The position numbers were made by a program, and so were the translations under genes. From Gnetum montanum (Eukaryota > Streptophyta > Gnetopsida > Gnetales > Gnetaceae), in the NCBI GenBank assembly GCA_015680685.1, contig MNCI01006577.1:828588-892587 (forward strand): DNA of 64,000 nt, in the 5' to 3' direction. Below are positions 11,142-22,049 of the stretch, piece by piece. A model generated the notes under the pieces. The model had not been told where the DNA came from and ran no database searches. It was given only the letters and a program-made list of their open reading frames with translations. Position 1 is the first letter of the stretch. Every line of letters begins with the position of its first letter.

Positions 11142-11240
11142 GTTTTTAGCGCTAGAAGGAGGGCCACTTTCTTGTTATTAATTAAAACCTCACTACCTAT
11201 GAAAACTCCATTCATCTATCCTAGTCCTTTCACGTTTATC
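11142..11240 (+). other. Element B leader with primer-binding region
   Basis: GTTTTTAGCGCTAGAAGGAGG follows the LTR directly. The AGCGCTAGAAGGAGG core is shared with C and, mutated, with A. It does not start with TGG, so the primer tRNA is not assigned; an internal tRNA segment is possible. Confidence 0.5.
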
Positions 11241-14200
11241 ATGGAATCTTCCCAAGTCAACCCAATAACACTACCAATTGCTTCAAACCCTGTGACTGCT
11301 ATGGAATCTATAACCGTTATTGAACACATAAATCCCCAAGGCCCTACACGCTAATCCCTCAGGCTACAAGGCAAAGGCCCTATTTATGCAACTCTTACAC
11401 CTGAACAGTATAATTTTATCTGTGTCAAAATCCAAGCCAACCTACCCATTGATCGTATGGAGAGGGAAGCCAAGCGAGAATATGAATTCATCCATAAAGG
11501 GGGACATGAGTTTATCCCTTCAGCCTTTGACATAATCCCATTGTCTGAAAACCATCATAAACTCATATCCCAACTTCTCATGGTAAAAAATCAAGCCTTA
11601 CAACTACCTCCCATAGAGCCTCAAGATGAAGAAGATGACTTTGCAGCCCAATCTGAACATGGAGAATCATACCATACTGTTAGCCCCCATGCCCACACAA
11701 ACCTATTATCCCATCCTTTCCTAGAAGAAAATATGTTTCCTTCTTCATCCACAAACATTCAAGCACATGTTCCCCATTCCATCCCTATCTTCTCCATGCT
11801 CAATAACATTCACTCTGATGCATCCACTTCCATAATTCCTCCACCAGCACAGTCTCAACAACTCCCCCAAACCAACGTAGGGTCAATCCCCCAACCTCAA
11901 GTAGTTGGAATACCATTAGTCATACCAGCTTCCACATCCACCCATTACATACCACAAATGCAAATTCATAGGGCACCATTGATTACTACTACCCAACATA
12001 TTGAAGGTGTTGCCTCACAACATGTAGCTGGGCAGTGGGTTCCACCAGTAGTCCCAGTCCCAAATACCATCCCACCTCAACAAATGTTAGCCCAACAACC
12101 TGCTTTTCCACAAACAATGCAACAATTAAACCATTATCATCCATAATCAACTCAATCCATTGGTTTGCCTACCGCCGAAGAATGGGCAGACACACAAAAA
12201 ATGGTGCACTTGTTGGCAGAAGAATTAAAACGCCTTAAAAATTTCAACAATGAGGAAGTCAAGGTACTAGATTTCTATCAAGATGACCCAATTGACCCCT
12301 CAGTTCCACCCTTGACCTTGCCAAAAGGAGTCTCATTACCTCAACTGACCAAGTACAATGGAGAAGGGGACCCAAATGCCCACCTAGTAACATTTAGAAC
12401 CGAAAGCCTTTTACTTCAAGCATGGCCCCATGTAATCTTGCGAGTGTTTGCAATGTCCTTAATTGGAAAAGCCTTAGACTGGTACCGATCTCTACCTCGT
12501 GGCTCCATATCTTCTTTAGAGAATTTGTTGCATCAATTTGTCACNNNNNNNNNNNNNNNNNNNNNNNNNNNNNNNNNNNNNNNNNNNNNNNNNNNNNNNN
12601 NNNNNNNNNNNNNNNNNNNNNNNNNNNNNNNNNNNNNNNNNNNNNNNNNNNNNNNNNNNNNNNNNNNNNNNNNNNNNNNNNNNNNNNNNNNNNNNNNNNN
12701 NNNNNNNNNNNNNNNNNNNNNNNNNNNNNNNNNNNNNNNNNNNNNNNNNNNNNNNNNNNNNNNNNNNNNNNNNNNNNNNNNNNNNNNNNNNNNNNNNNNN
12801 NNNNNNNNNNNNNNNNNNNNNNNNNNNNNNNNNNNNNNNNNNNNNNNNNNNNNNNNNNNNNNNNNNNNNNNNNNNNNNNNNNNNNNNNNNNNNNNNNNNN
12901 NNNNNNNNNNNNNNNCAACTTCTAAAGGCTGGGTTAATTCAACATAAACAAATGTCTCCTGCGGCCTTACAAAGACATGATCGCTTTTGCGAGTTGGCCA
13001 AAAATCCAGCCTTAGCAACACCCAACGAACCCCCTATCCCAAAAGGCTTTAGGTTGGATAAGTTTTGTGAGTATCATCAACGGTGTGGTCATGGGACTGA
13101 TTACTGTTATGCATTAAAGCAAGATAAACAACGCATGATAGATGGTGGTGAAGTAGCATTTGACGAGACAAACCCAGTAAGGCCCCAAAATCAATCCATG
13201 AGGGTCTATAAAGATCCTCTCAATACCAAAATCAATGATGCCCCATATGTGATTAATACTATCCATATGAAAAATAGACAAGACATCCCACAAAGACCTT
13301 TTGTGATTCGGAGGCCTTCAGAAGACACACCTACCCCAACATCTCCTCAAACTCCTCTTACCACACCATCAAGACCATTCATCATCCGCATACCTCCTTC
13401 AGTTGCCACCACCACAAACATACCACCTGAAAATCGACCCATTCCCTTTGTGATCCAAGTACCAAAACACCCTGGCACACAACCCACATCCACTTCTCGA
13501 CGACCTGTGCGAGAATGTCTTGTCGATAGGCTAATAAGAGAGCGCTTAGAAAGAGAAAAAAGAGAGTGCATGGAAAGAGAAAACCATAGACATGAATTAG
13601 GTCTGTCAAAGCCTACACCACTAAGCACCGTTCCCATGAGTTCGTCCGTTAATGAGCCTAACGCAAGTCATATCCCAAACCCAACATTCTCAACTACTAA
13701 TGTGAAAACCCCTCCACGAGAAATACAAATACTAGGTCAAATGGATCAGATCTCTACAGATAAGAATGTCCCAAATGGTAAAGACCTAGCTAACGCATTG
13801 ACCCAGGTCACACAAGCCTTAAAACAAAAAAATACTTCCTTAAGTTTGTATGACCTAGTGATGACTTCATCAACACATCGAGAGGCTCTCATACGAATGT
13901 TAACTTCAATTCCTGTTAGTGAGGATCTCCCTGTAGACGAACCATCCATTTATGCAGTATTATCCCCACAACTTCAGGAATCAAAAACCACATCCTTAGA
14001 ATTCCATGTTAAGGACATTAAGCTAGATGAGAAAACAAAGGAAATCACCACAGCCCCTATGTTCATAACAATACAAGTTGATAATTTCAAAATACGTAGG
14101 GTGCATATCGATGATGGTGCAGCAAAAAATGTAATACCTTTTTCCATCATTGAAAAATTGGGACTCACTGAACAAATACAACCTACAACAACCTCTTTTT

Positions 14201-14729
14201 TGAGATCCTTCAGTGGTTCCCGTGTAGGAGTAAAAGGCATGGTTACCTTAGACTTCATAGCCGGAGACCAATTCCCTACATCAGCTGAGTTCATAGTGGT
14301 TGATGAAATGCTAGGGTTTAATCTCATCCTAGGACGTCCTTGGCTAGCACAGCTTAAAGCTGTATCTTCACCAATCCATTAGGAGATACATCTACCTTAC
14401 GAGAGTGGTGAGATCATCATACATGGGGATACAACATCATCAATCATTTCCTCATGCCTTGAGGTAGATCAAGGGTCGGAAATCGAGTTCATTAAGCCTA
14501 AACAAGAAACCGTGGACATACATCAAAATGTGAACCCAACATTAATTCACAACCCAACTAGCATTGAAGAAACATAAGAAGATACAAACATAGGAGCCAT
14601 TCCTGCTGATGACTCTTGGTCAGAACTACCCTTTGACATCATCGATGAAGGGGAAGGTGAATATAAGATCATACCCATACACCCAACGCCACACGTTAAG
14701 TTACAAAAGATCAAAAGACAACTCAACAA
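11241..14729 (+). pseudogene. gag-pro: Element B gag-protease polyprotein, three stop codons and an assembly gap
   Basis: One frame runs from ATG 11241 (MESSQVNPITL) to 12544, broken only by TAA at 11352 and 12144. It resumes after the gap and runs to 14729 with TAG at 14380; all three stops fit mutated Gln codons. Order: N-terminal region with EYEFIHKGGHEFIP; a Pro/Gln/Thr-rich linker (about 11620-12140); capsid part with KYNGEGDPNAHLV and ALDWYRSLPRGS; zinc knuckle CEYHQRCGHGTDYC (about 13065-13106), the CxxHxxxGHxTxxC form of Tat Gags; a basic coiled stretch rich in Arg and Glu (13500-13590); aspartic protease with HIDDGAAKNVIP (about 14105-14140) and flap-side GFNLILGRPWLA (14310-14345). 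DDG replaces the common DSG/DTG. The protease cuts the polyprotein in the particle. Confidence 0.88.
12545..12915. other. Assembly gap (371 N)
   Basis: Unknown bases inside B's gag. The reading frame differs on the two sides, so the gap length is probably nominal and not exact. Confidence 1.
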
Positions 14730-15394
14730 CTAAAACGAATGATACGAACTATCTGAAATGACGTTAAACTACGAACTGTCTGAAATGATGTTAAACTACA
14801 AACAAGTCCGCAATGACATTAAACTAGCCATGGTCAGAAATGGCCGGTTCCATTTAAAACTTCCTGAAAACGTTACTACCTTTGGCCCACCATGGCATAA
14901 AACTGGTAATCCTTTCTTTAACAACAGATGCAACAGTCCATCAAGACTTTAAACTGATGTACCAAGCCCGAAATGGCTTTAAACTAGAGCCAACAAGTTA
15001 CAAATTTACAAACTCTCGTCATCTCACATTGAATTTTTGCTTACAGGTTACAAGTTACGATTTAGATTCTTGCATGGTCGTTGCTTTCTTTTCCAAGTAT
15101 TTACCTTACATCTTGCTCTACACTTTAGAAATTTATGTTACATTTAGTTGCACACATATACTCTAGAAAACAAAGAAAAATAATAAAAAAACATGAAAAA
15201 TGACAAAAATATTTACATGAAACATAAAGACAACAATGCAACCATTTTATACCATAATTAAAATTCAGGCCATTACATCAGTCTTTATACATTCCACCAA
15301 ACAAGTTATCCTATATTCGTTTACACTTTGTAACTCTCTTACTGAGGGAGTGTCTCTTATTTCGCTCCTATTTTAATTAGCAGGAGCGAGTATC
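14730..15394 (+). other. Element B spacer between protease and pol
   Basis: 14755-14990 holds diverged TTAAACTAG-type repeats (for example GACATTAAACTAGCCATGG). The remainder is AT-rich with no gene. In A and C this place holds several kilobases with the antisense gene and the 185-bp array, all absent here. Confidence 0.7.
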
Positions 15395-17754
15395 ATGGCC
15401 AACCACAACATCCTCTCGAAATTGTCTCTCAAAGGACCATACGGAGATATAGAAAGAGTAATTTGCCCAGAATCTTTGGATCTAAGTCCATCCACTTATA
15501 TCGATTTGATAGCCTCCACTCAAGAAACGTTAGAATGGCCTAAAAATGTAGCTAAAACTCTAGACCTAGAAGCTAACAATATCACTGAAGATCCTCTGGT
15601 CGAGATTCCCATTACCACAATTAATGACGAAGCCAGGAACTTGAAATTAAGTGCCTTACTAGATCCACAACTCGTAGGTGATATCACTCAGGTCTTAAAA
15701 GACAACATAAAAACATTCGCATGGTCATATACAAACATGCCAGGACTAGACCCCCGGATCATCCAACATAACATTATCCTTGATGAAAAAATCAAACCAG
15801 TAAAAAAAAAGCACGAAAGGTTAGACCCGAAGTTGCATTAGCAGTCCGCGCTGAGATCACGAAGCTTTACCAAGCCGATTTCATCCGAGCCGTTGACTAT
15901 TCCGATTGGGTGTCAAACATTGTTGTGGTCCCCAAGAAGAATGGTAGTATACACATATGTATTGATTTCCGTGACCTCAACATAGCCACTATAAAAGATA
16001 ACTTTCCTCTGCCCAATATTGATCAACTTATTGACACAACTGCTGGCCATGGATTATTATCCTTCATGGACAGATTTTCAGGCTACAATCAGATAAGAAT
16101 TAATCCAGAACATCAACTTAGAACAACTTTTATGACACCTTGGGGGACATTTTGTTATACGATGATGCCATTTGGCCTTAAGAATGCGGATGCTACATAT
16201 CAACGAGCAGTGACATATATATTTATCGACTAAATGCTTAGTTTGCTCAATGATTATGTTGATGATATAGCGATCAAGTCTAAAACAACCGAACAACATG
16301 CAAAAGATCTAGACTTAGTGCTTAAACGTTGTCTCAAATATGACCTTAGACTCAACCCAAAAAAGTGTGTCTTTGGTGTTAAAATAGGCAAAATGCTTGG
16401 TTTCCTAGTTTCTGAAACAGGGATACAGGTAGACCTTGATAAGGTTAAAGCAATAAGCAATATGCAACCACCAAGAAACCTTACCGAACTACATGGCCTC
16501 CAAGGTAGGCTACAATTCATTAGAAGCTTTATCAAAAGGCTAACAGATAAGTTGAGTCCCATGCAACATCTATTACGAAAGAATGTACATTTCCAATGGA
16601 CTCAACAATGCCAAGAAGCATTTGAGAACATATAACAAGAGTTGGCCCACCTACCAACTATTTATCCTCCACAAAATGATAAACCTTTCTACATCTATCT
16701 TGCAACTTCTAGTTCGTCCATCGCATCCATGCTTTGTCAAAAACGTCAAGATGGGGCCGAAATCCCTGTATACTATCTAAGCCATGATTTAATAGCCCAT
16801 GAACAATGATACAACAATGTAGAAAAATCATGCCTTGCCCTTGTCTTCTCTTTGAAGAAATGGCGACATTATCTCTTCCGTAATCAAGTTTACATCATTT
16901 GCAAAGATAATGTTCTCCGTGCCATCACTAATAACATCTATGAGTCAAGCAGGTTAGCTAGGTGGAAAGCCATGATTGCAGAATTTGATTTACACTATGT
17001 CGCTCAATCTTCCACAAAAGGTCAAGCAATAGCCACGCAATTAACTGTCTCACCGACACATGATCAAACAACAATAAACCCCGAATTCCCAGATGAAAAT
17101 GTTAACATTATAGACACCGTACCTGATAACTATGAGGCAATTCTCTACTTTGATGGGGCCTCAACCTCTCGTGGAGGAAGTTCTGCAGCTATTTTAATGT
17201 ACCCCTCTGGGGAAATCCAACCTTCGGCTTATCGCTTAAACTTCCCTTGCACCAATAACATAGCAGAATACGAAGGTCTTCTTAGAGGACTTCAAATAGC
17301 ATTAACTTCGAGAATCTCACGCCTTGTAGTTCGAGGTGATTTGCAATTAGTTATTAATCAAGTCACTGAAGCCTACACGTGCAAAGCTCTCCATTTGCAA
17401 CCGTATTGTGATTTGACTAAACATCTAGTGAGACAACTAGTAGAGGTGGATATACAACACGTCCCTAGAAGCAAAAATACCGTTGCTGATGCACTTGCCA
17501 CACTAGCCTTAAACATGACACCTGAAATGTTTCATGCATTGCCTAGTTCTATAACTAGTTGTGCCGAACCTATAATTAACACTCTAAATGAAGTACCTAT
17601 AGCATCCGTTAGATACACTGTTGCACGCTGTAGCTCTCTAAGCAATTGCGATGCAAAACATAATACACAGTACATGATGCAAAATGCAAGTGCTCAAAAA
17701 CAAGCACAGCATAAAAAAGCAAGCTCTTTTCAAAAAGACCGAAAAAAAATATAA
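15395..17754 (+). pseudogene. pol: Element B pol: RT, degraded RNase H, archaeal-type RNase H; no integrase
   Basis: Starts MANHNILSKLSLKGPYGD. The RT has VVVPKKNGSIHICIDFRDLN, FMDRFSGYNQI, MPFGLKNADATYQRA and LNDYVDDIAIKSK (YVDD near 16255). The first RNase H part (about 16680-17050) keeps VYYLSH and LKKWRHYLF but lacks its catalytic Asp, as is usual when a second RNase H is present. The second, archaeal-type RNase H (about 17140-17515) keeps YFDGAS, AEYEG, RGDLQLV and ADALA, i.e. all four acidic positions. Defects: one A lost from an A run at 15801-15810, shifting the frame; stops at 16231 (Tyr), 16633 and 16807 (Arg or similar). After residue-rich AQKQAQHKK the frame ends at 17754 in an A-rich tract, where integrase should begin. 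Confidence 0.88.
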
Positions 17755-18340
17755 AAGAAAAAAAATAATAAGAAAAGAAAAAGAGAAAAAGAACAAAAAA
17801 TGGTCAAAGAGAAAAATGCACAGAAAAGGTCTTCAAGACCCCGTTGACATCATAAACAAAAGACTATTGGCTATTCTCATACAAGCCCCAGGCGAGAAAG
17901 CAATTGTCTTGAAAAATAGTTACACTTGTGTCTCAAAGAGACCATGTTACACATCATCGCGTGGCTTTGGTTGTTTACAACGGGCCCTGCAAATACTCTA
18001 TAAGAGTCCCGTTTCTCCAAAGAACGCACCTCCTATCTCTCGATTCCGAGTTTGCCGAAAAAACTGGCTGTTGACAAGGACCAAATGACATAACTTGTGC
18101 ATAAAAGAACATTCCCCTCCCACAAATCCCAGCAGCAATAATCGCCCTTAACATCCTAGCCTCCCTGGTTACAATCGATTCCCTTGCATCTTGAACCACA
18201 TTCCCTCAATCCCATGTACTTTTGAAAATGGTGCGATAATATCCGGCCAAGGGCTAATGGTTAATGTTTGATGCTTTGTTGTTCATGGTGTTTTGCAATT
18301 CTTTGTCGATGCCTCTTGGGTGGATTCCTCTAAGCGTCAA
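17755..18340 (+). other. Element B 3' non-coding region where integrase is missing
   Basis: Begins with an A-rich tract (17740-17835) and continues without a recognisable gene to the polypurine tract. No integrase zinc-binding or core motif was found in any frame by eye. The A-rich tract may mark the deletion point. Confidence 0.65.
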
Positions 18341-18354
18341 CAAAGAGGGGCCAA
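18341..18354 (+). other. Polypurine tract of element B
   Basis: CAAAGAGGGGCCAA directly before the 3' LTR; plus-strand primer site. C (rc of 30685-30700) has CCAAGAGGGGCCAT. Confidence 0.85.
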
Positions 18355-18724
18355 TGAAACACCATAAAAATTTTGGCAACACTTCCAAACAACTTCAGAG
18401 CCTCTGAAATGGCTTCAAGCAGCCCACCATGGAGCAAGCAAGGTTCCCCGGGTGCCCACAAATCACGACGGCAAGTCTTGGTATCAAGAATCATCCATTT
18501 TAAGGTCAAAAAGTGGAATTTTGGCTAAGTACAATGTGCTCGCGTTGTGTTTACGTTGCTCAGTGTAAGGATTAGCGTCACCAATATCCGGGGCCTTGAA
18601 ACTAAGTCAAAACAAGCCAGAATCAAGCACAAGGACCCCCCATGACTTTCGCCAAGGTCCCCAACGGTTCCCAGCCTTCAGAAAATCAAGATTCGGGCAT
18701 TAAATGAGGCGTTTTCGGTTGGTT

Positions 18725-19010
18725 ATGCTCAAACACTATTCATCTTACGCTGTAGAGTGTAAGCTGCGTAATCACTATTCACTGCGCAATCACTATTCAT
18801 CTTACGCTCAAACACTATTCATCTTACGCTCAAACACTATTCATCTTACGCTGCAGAGCGTAAGCTGCGTAATCACTATTCACTGCGTAAAATACTATTC
18901 ATCTTACGCTCAAACACTATTCATATTACGCTCAAACACTATTCATCTTATGCTCGAACACTATTCATCTTATGCTTGAACACTATTCATCGCGCGAACA
19001 CTATTCATCG
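18725..19010 (+). repeat. Expanded tandem CACTATTCA repeats in B 3' LTR
   Basis: Twelve copies, including units that alternate CATCTTACGCTC with CACTGCGTAA, and two copies of the CTTACGCT/AGCGTAAG hairpin (one mutated). Confidence 0.85.
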
Positions 19011-19453
19011 AAGTTTCAGAAAAAATCCCAGAAAAGTTTCAAAAAATGGCAGAGAATTACCAGCATCAGCAACTTTCAGAACATTTCAGAAAATTTCAGA
19101 AAGACTTAGAAACAAAGAAGTTTCACGCAAACGAGGGTCAAATTTCTCTTGTTGTACATTTCATTGTAAATCGACATATATGGGCATGTTAGGCCCTCAT
19201 GTTTAAATTAAATGTACTTTCATGGGCTTGAATAACCCATGAATTGTAAAATGCAATGTGCCTGGTTAAGAACGTAGCTTACCGACACACATCCAACTCA
19301 TGCACAACTGCCCGACACACATCCAACCCTCGCCAGCATGCATCCAACCCAAGCACAACTGTCCATTGGACACATGTTACCAGATCCACTTTCCTCTCAT
19401 CTCTCAGCCGTTGATTCCATTCTAAAATTCTGTGCCGGAGCACAGCCCAACCC

Positions 19454-19461
19454 TATAAATA
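19454..19461 (+). promoter_or_regulatory. Probable TATA box of element B LTR
   Basis: TATAAATA in CCCTATAAATACCC, about 1.1 kb into the LTR, which fits a U3/R border. It is absent from the 5' LTR. Confidence 0.6.
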
Positions 19462-19936
19462 CCCTGTCAATTCACATAAATCAGGAGGCGATGGAGAGGC
19501 GATTGGGAGGCAATTGAAGGCAAAAATCAGAGACATTGACAATTCTGAGAAATTACAGAACTGGAAATCCTTGGGCGCTCGGCATATCTGACTGTTGGCA
19601 TCCAAGCATTTCTCACGTTCATCACATCACATTACCGCATCGTCATTTCAGACATTATCCCGGGGCTTAGTGCTTGACCTGCCATCCACACGTGCAGCTA
19701 CACTTTGACCGGTGCATACATTTCTATTAAACAATACAATACAGTTTCATTGTTGCCTCTCGTTTACATTGTTTACTTCAGTTTATGCTTTGTTTACAAT
19801 ATATCTCTGTTTATGCTTTATTTATAATTCAGTACGCTCTGTTTACATTTTGTGTCGCTGTTTGCATTCCGTTTACATCCCGTTCACATCATTCACGATA
19901 ACCCTAGTGTTAGCCGTAGCTTACGCTCGGGGAAGT

Positions 19937-19968
19937 CCTTGGTTGATTTGCGTGCAAACCATCCAAGG
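19937..19968 (+). other. Conserved LTR hairpin, B 3' copy
   Basis: CCTTGG (19937-19942) and CCAAGG (19963-19968) with the inner TTTGC-GT-GCAAA stem, identical to the 5' copy. Confidence 0.6.
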
Positions 19969-20092
19969 CACTCTGCCTTCGTTCCATTTTCCAGCTTGCC
20001 CTCAAGCGAAGGCAGGGTCAGCTGTGGCTGCCCAACAATCTTTCGGTGTCTGTTTCCATTCCAGCCTCACACCGACGATTTAGGTCAGTACA

Positions 20093-20097
20093 ATGGT
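20093..20097. repeat. Target site duplication of element B, right copy (ATGGT)
   Basis: Follows the terminal CA of the 3' LTR; equals 9519-9523. Confidence 0.9.
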
Positions 20098-20112
20098 AAG
20101 CTTGAACTTAAC

Positions 20113-22049
20113 TTTCTTTAGGTTAGGTTGGCCTAATGCTAGTGGTGCCTCCTCCATGGGCCTCTTGAGTTTCTCCTTGACTACCCCTTTGTCCTTCCTA
20201 CATCATTATTTAGCCTCCAAGATGCTCACAAGAAATGTAAGAGGCGCATCATCATCTATGCTATCGGGGGACTCACACTACCTAGCATTAAGATCCTTAG
20301 TGGTGATGGACAACTAATCATCCATCCCCTATGATGGGTTCTAGGTCTATACCATTGGATAAATGTGCTTTGTCCAAGGATTAGAAAGTTGACTTGGGTC
20401 TTGGAGAACCATCATCCATTCCTCCACACCACTAGAAACTCCACAAACCTCTTTAAATAACCTACAAAGAATGAAAAATGCATGTGGATTATTGTAGAAG
20501 TGTTAGCATGGAGCCTAAGGATATCCTCCTAAAGCTCAATTGCCAAAGAAACTACCTAGTTGAACCTAGTGCCATCCATCAGTATCTTCTTAAAGGTCCA
20601 CCTTTGCATAACGCTAATCATCTTCTTTTGTGATAATAGTTTGGGAAACACATGAGACCTAAATAAAGGATATGTTTCCTTTGCATCAAGGTTCATGAAG
20701 TTATCCATGAAAATATTGGACATGATCCATGTTGACACCAAGCCACTTCAAAACTTCCTTATGATGGACCAATTGCTTCACTATTATAGTAGGAAGCTTT
20801 GCCCTATTTGTAGGAACATCAAACAAGTTGCAAAAGAGGCCCTCATCAATGTCCATGTTAACCTTAATGCCATGAATGGTGGTGCTAAACAACCAACCAC
20901 CTTGTTGAAGGAGGTGATGATGTGCAACATCTTTGTAGTAGGGATGGAAAGAATAGGTGCCATGAATAGATCAAGAAAACTTACATGCTCGATGTTTGCT
21001 TGGATGTATCCAAGTGCTTGTCTTCTTAGCCACTCCTGTGATGGTATTACCTCATCAAACGTTAGGATGAGGGTCTTATCATTACATCATGAAAGTAGTA
21101 TGGTGACATCAACAGAGGTGGAAGATACTGCAAAGCAAAAACCAAATGGTTAGCATCAACATAGGCATGTTTTATAACTAGCTTAAGTAATAAGAACAAT
21201 TAGAACTTTCATGATCAATAGGTCTTATGTTTACCTTTCCTCTTCTTCTTTACTATGGTTTGAGTGGAGGTTCTAGTAGCAAGGCTCAAGTCTAGAGAGC
21301 TCTTGGAGCCTAACCACCACCTATGTATTGTCCCCTTGTCCTTGTGCTTCTTGTAGATAATATTGAATCTCATGGTGTATTCACCAAAGTCCCCTCTTAA
21401 CTGTTTGTACACAATAGTTCTAATTTTGGGGCCTTCGGTGAATTCATCTAGGGTAGTTTGAGCCACTACCAAGGTTTAATCATTAATTTTCAAGCCTTGA
21501 TCATTGACTTTGTACCTACAAGAAGTTCATAAAAATAATGAAATTAGGAAAGGTAGTTAAGCTAGTAAAGCCAAAAAACATGAAAATGCCATAGTAACCA
21601 TGCTTACCTTTATATATGATACGTGGTGCTAGGCAAGTTCTAGAACAATATGTGGGCTCTATGTGCCACCATCAGAGTATTGTCAACAGTATACTGACTA
21701 TTTTCTAGCATCATCTAGATCTCTATGAGGTAATGGGGGTTGATCATGTCTACATTTTCCCCTACTATCTTGGGAGGTGGAATATCAATAATGAACGTAA
21801 CAATTAGGCCATACAGCTAAGACAACGGTGTCTCAACTATGGCTACAACCAGATCTATAGACAAGTGTGACCATAGCATCACACTAAAGTTTTGTAGAAT
21901 ATAGGTAAGGAACTCCCTTGCCTTAGGCCAGAACCATAGTGAAACCTTTCCCAAAGTCATGTCAGGGAGTGGAGTGTTGGCCTTAGGGTGGCGAATGTAG
22001 CAAAAAGCGGCCACCAACTCCACAATGATGAGAATAGATTTCAAGTAAA
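20113..22049 (-). pseudogene. Antisense gene, 5' exons E2-E6
   Basis: E2 (21608-22049) includes SLWFWPKAREFLTYILQNF and three stops, ending at a GTAAGC donor. E3 (21235-21515) begins YKVNDQGLKIND after CTTCTTGTAG and contains TLDEFTEGPKIRTIVYKQLR, then a Lys-rich end at GTAAAC. E4 (20985-21127) follows TTTGCTTTGCAG and ends QALGYIQANIEH at a perfect GTAAGT donor. The frame joins exactly at E2/E3 (split AGG) and E3/E4 (split GTA). E5 shows GIKVNMDIDEGLFCNLF in one frame and FRSHVFPKLLSQKKM in another, so an indel has broken it. E6 (20113-20461) starts after TTTCTTTGTAG, has EEWMMVLQDPSQLSNPW and a Lys-rich end. No match to a known domain can be claimed by eye. Confidence 0.65.

Larger units (their letters stand above)
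9524..20092 (+). mobile_element. Element B: Tat-lineage LTR retrotransposon without integrase
   Basis: Two long terminal repeats (1618 and 1738 bp) begin TGAAACACCATAAAAATTTT and end GTCAGTACA, flanked by a perfect 5-bp duplication ATGGT. Inside are gag-protease (11241-14729), a short spacer, and pol with RT, a degraded RNase H and an archaeal-type RNase H (15395-17754). The polypurine tract CAAAGAGGGGCCAA abuts the 3' LTR. No integrase core (no HHCC, no DD35E) lies between 17754 and the 3' LTR, so it could only move with help from a relative. About 13 differences in the first ~385 LTR bases, counted by eye, put the LTRs roughly 3% apart: much younger than A. Confidence 0.93.
18355..20092 (+). 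repeat. Element B 3' LTR (1738 bp)
   Basis: Same ends as the 5' copy. It has 12 CACTATTCA units (about 18725-19010), accounting for the 120-bp length difference, and keeps the TATA-type block. Confidence 0.93.

Noticed and set aside
12533-13021. Long frames across the N run
   Set aside because: They are produced by unknown bases in the gap, as are those at 52551-53462.
13347-13637. Minus-strand frames of 96 and 75 codons inside B's gag-protease
   Set aside because: Shadows of the Pro/Arg-rich sense frame; sense strand has clear zinc knuckle and protease.
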